From Streptomyces sp. NRRL F-5727 (GTDB lineage: Bacteria; Actinomycetota; Actinomycetes; Streptomycetales; Streptomycetaceae): a DNA stretch of 64,000 nt. Location: NCBI RefSeq assembly GCF_000719555.1, contig NZ_JOGX01000009.1, positions 120,236 through 184,235 on the forward strand. The letters run 5' to 3'. Positions within the stretch are counted from its first letter, which is position 1; each line of letters begins with the position of its first letter. A model generated the notes under the pieces. It was not told the origin of the DNA, did no database searches, and saw only the letters and a program-made list of their open reading frames with translations. The position numbers and the translations under genes were made by a program. Below are positions 60,370 through 64,000 of the stretch, piece after piece.

Positions 60370-61266
60370 ATGACGACCACCACCACGAACCGCCTCCGCC
60401 GCGCCCTGCGCCGCGAGATCCCCAGCACCGTCGGCCTCCTCGCCGACGAACAGGACTTCGCGGCCATGCGCCGCTACCGCACCTTCGCCTTCGACGACCA
60501 CCCCACCTACCTCAAGGAGGTCGAAGCCCTCCTCCGATCCCTCGCCCGCCAAGGCACCCACACCACCGTCGCCCTCTTCGACCCCGACGAGTACGTCTCC
60601 TACTGCGCCGAGACCGGCCTCGACCCCGACCACCCCACCAGCCGCTGCCGCTTCACCGACCACCTGGCCACCACCGGCGCCCGCGTCACCTACACAGGAC
60701 AACCCCTCACCGTCCTCCTCCCCGAACTCGTCGACACCGCCGTCCGCCGCGCCACCTGGGAGTACGCCACCACCGTCCTCGCCACCGCCGGCGACTGCCC
60801 CGACTGCGGCCAGGACCTCGGCCGCGACGCCTTCGACCGCGCCACCGGGCTGCTCCTCAGCCTCCTCGACGGCGCGGGCACGGGCACCCACCACCTCGTC
60901 TGCAGCGTCCCCGCCGCCGACGACCACCTGCTCGCCGTCCTCCACACCACCCGTGACGAACAGGGCACCAGCCACCACGACGCCACCGCGGCCACCGAGT
61001 TCACCGCCGTCCTCGCCGCCGGCATCGTCCTCGCCGCCCCGGGCGGACTCGTCCTGCGCGCCACCCACCCCGACCGCCCCGACCGACTCCACGGCTGGCG
61101 CCTCGCCGGCGGCACCCTCAGCCCCCTCACCGAGGCCGAGGTCTTCGCCGCCTACTGCACCGACGCCCGCACCGGCGAACCCCTGCCCCCCGAGCACGGC
61201 GTGGACCACCGCGCCGGCTTCCCCCTCGCCCCCGGCCCCCACGAGCACCGGCCCGGCGACTTCTGA
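60370..61266 (+). CDS. Conserved hypothetical protein with one CxxC
   Basis: 298 residues, soluble. N-terminal helical part with LLADEQDFAAMRRYRTFAFDDHPTYL, a central CPDCGQDLGRDAF that looks like half a zinc ribbon, and an acidic, Pro-rich C-terminus. No membrane segment or signal peptide. ATG 60370 follows GAGGGGGAG. It lies 37 bases after the MFS gene and may be co-transcribed with it. I recognise no functional domain. Confidence 0.65.
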   Translation: MTTTTTNRLRRALRREIPSTVGLLADEQDFAAMRRYRTFAFDDHPTYLKEVEALLRSLARQGTHTTVALFDPDEYVSYCAETGLDPDHPTSRCRFTDHLATTGARVTYTGQPLTVLLPELVDTAVRRATWEYATTVLATAGDCPDCGQDLGRDAFDRATGLLLSLLDGAGTGTHHLVCSVPAADDHLLAVLHTTRDEQGTSHHDATAATEFTAVLAAGIVLAAPGGLVLRATHPDRPDRLHGWRLAGGTLSPLTEAEVFAAYCTDARTGEPLPPEHGVDHRAGFPLAPGPHEHRPGDF

Positions 61267-61278
61267 CCCCGGACACGA

Positions 61279-61319
61279 CGGAGGGGCTCCCCGCCACCAG
61301 GTGACGGGAAGCCCCTCCG
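61279..61319. terminator. Bidirectional terminator before ptsI
   Basis: A 19-position stem with two mismatches and a three-base loop; outer arms CGGAGGGGCT and AGCCCCTCCG are exact complements. Shared by the convergent hypothetical gene and ptsI. Confidence 0.8.
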
Positions 61320-61342
61320 GACCACGCGCTACGACTCCGGGA

Positions 61343-63013
61343 TCACTCCCCGGACAGCACCGCCTGCGCGGCCAGCCGCGCCTCGTGCGCGGTGTCCGCG
61401 GCACGCGCCGCGGCCGCCGCCCGCTCGCACTGCGCGAGCGTGTACTTCGCCAGCGTCGCCCGCACGTACGGGATCGACGCCGCGCCCATGGACAGGGAGG
61501 TGACGCCCAGACCCGTCAGCACACACGCGAGCAGCGGGTCCGAGGCGGCCTCGCCACAGACACCACAGCTCTTGCCCTCGGCCTTGGCCGCCTCGGCGGA
61601 CAGCGCCACCAGGTCGAGCAGCGCCGGCTGCCACGGATCCTGCAGCCGGGACACCGCACCCACCTGACGGTCGGCGGCGAAGGTGTACTGCGCCAGGTCG
61701 TTGGTGCCCAGCGACAGGAACTCGACCTCCTGCAGGATCGAGCGGGCGCGGAGCGCGGCGGACGGAATCTCCACCATCGCGCCGAACTTCGCCTGCAGCC
61801 CCGCCTCGCGGCACGCGTCGGCGAACGCCTTCGCGTCCGTCCGGTCGGCCACCATCGGCGCCATGACCTCCAGGTACACCGGCAGACCGGCGGCGGCCTT
61901 GGCCAGCGCGGTCAGCTGCGTCCGCAGCACCTCGGGGTGGTCCAGCAGCGACCGCAGACCCCGCACGCCCAGCGCCGGGTTCGGCTCGTCGGCGGGCGTC
62001 AGGAAGTCCAGCGGCTTGTCGGCACCGGCGTCGAGCACCCGCACGACCACTCGGCCCTCGGGGAACGCCTCCAGCACCTTCCGGTACGCCTCGATCTGCT
62101 TCTCCTCGGACGGAGCCTTCTTGCTGTCGTCCAGGAAGAGGAACTCCGTGCGGAACAGACCGACGCCCTCGGCGCCCGCCTCCACCGCCGCCGGCACGTC
62201 CGCCGGGCCGCCGACGTTGGCGAGCAGCGGCACCTTGTGCCCGTCCGAGGTGGCGCCCGGACCGCTGGACGCGGACAGCGCGGCCTTGCGCTCCTCGGCG
62301 GCCATGGTGAGCGCCGCCTTCTTGTCCTCGCTCGGGTTCACGAAGATCTCGCCGGTGGAACCGTCCACCGCGATCTCCGTGCCCTCGGCCAGCTCACCGG
62401 CACCGGGCAGCGCGACGACGGCCGGCACACCCAGGGCACGCGCCAGGATGGCGCTGTGGCTGGTCGGCCCGCCCTCCTCGGTCACGAACCCGAGCACCAG
62501 CGTCGGGTCGAGCAGCGCCGTGTCGGCCGGCGCCAGGTCCCGGGCGATGAGCACGTACGGCTCGTCGCTGTCCGGAACACCTGGCATCGGCACACCGAGC
62601 AGCCGGGCGACGATACGGTTCCGCACGTCGTCCAGGTCGGCGACCCGGCCGGCCATGTACTCACCGGCACCCGCGAGCAGTTCGCGGTAGTGCGAGAACG
62701 CGTCGTAGATGCCGCGCTCGGCCGTGCTGCCCACCGCGATCCTGCGGTCGACGTCGGCGATGAGCTCCGGGTCCTGGGCGATCATCGCCTGGGCCTCCAG
62801 CACCGCCTGGGCCTCACCGCCGGCCAGGTTGCCACGCGCGATCAGGTCCGCGGCCACGGCCTCCACCGCCTGACGGGCGCGCCCCTGTTCGCGCTCCGCC
62901 TCCTCGGCGGGAATCTGCTTGGCGGGCGGTTCGAGAACCGCCGTACCCATGTGCCGCACCTGGCCGATCGCCACTCCGTGGCTGACCCCGACGCCTCGCA
63001 GCGTTGTCTCCAT
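61343..63013 (-). CDS. ptsI: PTS enzyme I (phosphoenolpyruvate-protein phosphotransferase)
   Basis: 556 residues. N-terminal domain with the phosphorylated histidine H186 in GGPTSHSAILARALG; C-terminal PEP-binding barrel with GVGLFRTEFLFLD, LDAGADKPLDF, PALGVRG and SLGTNDLAQYTFAADR plus the GVCGEAASDP loop with active-site Cys. Transfers phosphate from PEP to HPr for all PTS sugars. It lies 80 bases after crr and is probably co-transcribed under DasR. Confidence 0.97.
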   Translation of the reverse strand: METTLRGVGVSHGVAIGQVRHMGTAVLEPPAKQIPAEEAEREQGRARQAVEAVAADLIARGNLAGGEAQAVLEAQAMIAQDPELIADVDRRIAVGSTAERGIYDAFSHYRELLAGAGEYMAGRVADLDDVRNRIVARLLGVPMPGVPDSDEPYVLIARDLAPADTALLDPTLVLGFVTEEGGPTSHSAILARALGVPAVVALPGAGELAEGTEIAVDGSTGEIFVNPSEDKKAALTMAAEERKAALSASSGPGATSDGHKVPLLANVGGPADVPAAVEAGAEGVGLFRTEFLFLDDSKKAPSEEKQIEAYRKVLEAFPEGRVVVRVLDAGADKPLDFLTPADEPNPALGVRGLRSLLDHPEVLRTQLTALAKAAAGLPVYLEVMAPMVADRTDAKAFADACREAGLQAKFGAMVEIPSAALRARSILQEVEFLSLGTNDLAQYTFAADRQVGAVSRLQDPWQPALLDLVALSAEAAKAEGKSCGVCGEAASDPLLACVLTGLGVTSLSMGAASIPYVRATLAKYTLAQCERAAAAARAADTAHEARLAAQAVLSGE

Positions 63014-63093
63014 CTCACCCGTCTCCGATAGAGCGGCGGCCCGGTGCCGCCGCGTTGAATGTCGTACCCGCGGCCGTCTGACGACGGACCGGC

Positions 63094-63543
63094 TCAGCTC
63101 CAGTCGAAAAGCTGGTCGCCGGCCTTCACGTCGCCGTCCTCACGGACGCCGGAGAGCGAGTCGGCCGTGGCCTCGAGGGCGACGACGGGGCAGATGGGGG
63201 ACTTGCCGGCGGCCTCGACCTCGGCGGGGTTCCACCGCACGACGGCCTGGCCGCGCGTCACGGTGTCCCCCTTGTTCACGAGCAGCTCGAAGCCCTGGCC
63301 GTTGAGCTGCACGGTGTCGATGCCGAGGTGCGTCAGCACCCCGTGTCCCTCGCTGTCCACGACCACGAAGGCGTGCGGGTGCATGGAGACGATGACACCG
63401 TCGACGGGGGAGACCGCCTCGGAGGGCTCACGTACGGGATCGATGGCGGTGCCGGGCCCGACCATGGCACCGGAGAAGACCGGGTCGGGAACGTTGGCGA
63501 GACCGATGGCGCGTCCAGCGAGTGGCGACGTCACGGTTGACAT
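63094..63543 (-). CDS. crr: PTS enzyme IIA, glucose-type (Crr)
   Basis: 149 residues, a stand-alone EIIA-Glc domain. The active-site histidine is in GVLTHLGIDTVQLNG and the partner His in VSMHPHAFVVV. In Streptomyces it phosphorylates the N-acetylglucosamine permease NagE2. ATG 63543 is set by GGGAGG. First gene of crr-ptsI. A DasR-like site lies about 250 bases upstream. Confidence 0.95.
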   Translation of the reverse strand: MSTVTSPLAGRAIGLANVPDPVFSGAMVGPGTAIDPVREPSEAVSPVDGVIVSMHPHAFVVVDSEGHGVLTHLGIDTVQLNGQGFELLVNKGDTVTRGQAVVRWNPAEVEAAGKSPICPVVALEATADSLSGVREDGDVKAGDQLFDWS

Positions 63544-63790
63544 GGGAAGCCTCCCAGGGGCGGAGATCGTGTGGCGCCGCCACACCTGTCCTGGGCGGCG
63601 CGTACTAGTTCAGAAGCGTAAGTCATAAGAAGTCCCGGTTCCGCACGAGACGTACCACTTGGCGGACCTAGGGACTACCGGAAACGATTTGCCTCTACTG
63701 ACGGTGGGATGTACTGTCGTACTCCTGCCTGACCCCAACGCGGCCTTGAGTCGTGGGTCGGCAGCACCATCAAGCCAGATCCTAGCCCCA

Positions 63791-63806
63791 GTGGTCTACA
63801 CCTCTG
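63791..63806. promoter_or_regulatory. DasR-responsive element (dre)
   Basis: AGTGGTCTACACCTCT matches 13 of 16 positions of the inverted form of the consensus ACTGGTCTAGACCACT. crr-ptsI are known DasR targets in S. coelicolor, where N-acetylglucosamine metabolites relieve repression. Confidence 0.75.
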
Positions 63807-63859
63807 CCTGCCCCGGTTCTCTCCGGTGAGCGCGGGGGATGTGGTCAGGGGCCCGGAGA

Positions 63860-64000
63860 AAGCCTGGTAATGTTTGACCCCGCCGGAAGGCCCCGAGAAA
63901 TACAATTCGGGACCGGAAAGCACCGAGGAAATCGGATCGGAAAGATCTGATAGAGTCGGAAACGAAGGAAGCGCCCGGAGGGCCTGGAAACAGGAACGAA
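63860..64000 (+). promoter_or_regulatory. Probable rRNA operon promoter/leader (runs off the window)
   Basis: From about 63860 the composition changes to an A/G-rich strand with TTGACC (63874-63879), TACAAT (63901-63906), TAGAGT (63951-63956) and GGAAACGAAGGAAGC repeats of GGAA. This style, with the TAGAGT box followed by CGGAAACG, resembles Streptomyces rrn promoter and pre-16S leader regions. The 16S gene itself would begin beyond 64000. The 457-base stretch 63544-64000 otherwise holds only the crr promoter region and the DasR site. Confidence 0.5.

Overview
This 64 kb window is high-G+C actinobacterial chromosome, almost certainly Streptomyces. The evidence is a strong third-codon-position G/C bias with long antisense open frames, rbpA, an FtsK-like/conservon-rich gene set, a complete conservon (cvnA-D), leaderless -10/start arrangements, and a DasR-type site in front of crr-ptsI. 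The order ppm, fxsA, rbpA, UMF1 transporter, GDPD ... ptsI-crr matches, from memory, the S. coelicolor segment around SCO1423 to SCO1390. No integrase, transposase, CRISPR array or tRNA is visible, so this looks like core rather than accessory DNA.

Layout. 0-5 kb: asparagine synthetase, a small membrane peptide, a Pro/Ala-rich protein, then a lipid/CoA-type pair (unknown two-domain protein plus APH-fold kinase) behind a perfect-looking palindromic operator. 5-10 kb: Lrp/AsnC regulator, amidohydrolase, polyprenol-phosphate mannose synthase, fxsA. 10-15 kb: rbpA with a textbook SigR promoter, UMF1-type MFS, GDPD, a YczE-like membrane protein and the divergent MocR (YczR-type) regulator. 15-20 kb: an FtsK-like membrane ATPase with a defective P-loop, a tiny membrane protein, and ankyrin and HEAT proteins. 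20-32 kb: two glycosyltransferases, an SGNH hydrolase and an ATP-dependent 5-oxoprolinase (OPLAH type) in one overlapping operon. This operon runs tail-to-tail into a second, unrelated 5-oxoproline system (PxpABC, a DUF1445 protein, an MFS transporter, and a divergent GntR regulator).

32-40 kb is the most intriguing part: a four-gene translationally coupled operon with a kleisin-like protein, a disordered linker protein, a KITE/winged-helix-like protein and a 1,558-residue SMC-like ATPase. It resembles MukBEF/MksBEF/Wadjet in architecture, but the P-loop and Walker B box are atypical and there is no JetD-type nuclease gene. 41-45 kb is a complete conservon. 45-47 kb is a DUF35 plus thiolase-like (Ltp2-type) pair whose operator is nearly identical to the one at 2.9 kb, so the two loci are probably one regulon. 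47-57 kb: VanX-type dipeptidase, Nudix, DUF4253, a GH31 glucosidase whose N-terminus is encoded across extreme poly-C tracts, acetoacetyl-CoA synthetase, an ECF sigma factor with its CU044_5270 partner, and a secreted protein resembling the tail of S8 peptidases. 57-61 kb: a second MocR regulator divergent from an MFS transporter across an AT-rich palindrome, then an unknown protein. 61-64 kb: the general PTS proteins ptsI and crr with a DasR site, and finally what looks like the promoter/leader of an rRNA operon running off the right edge.
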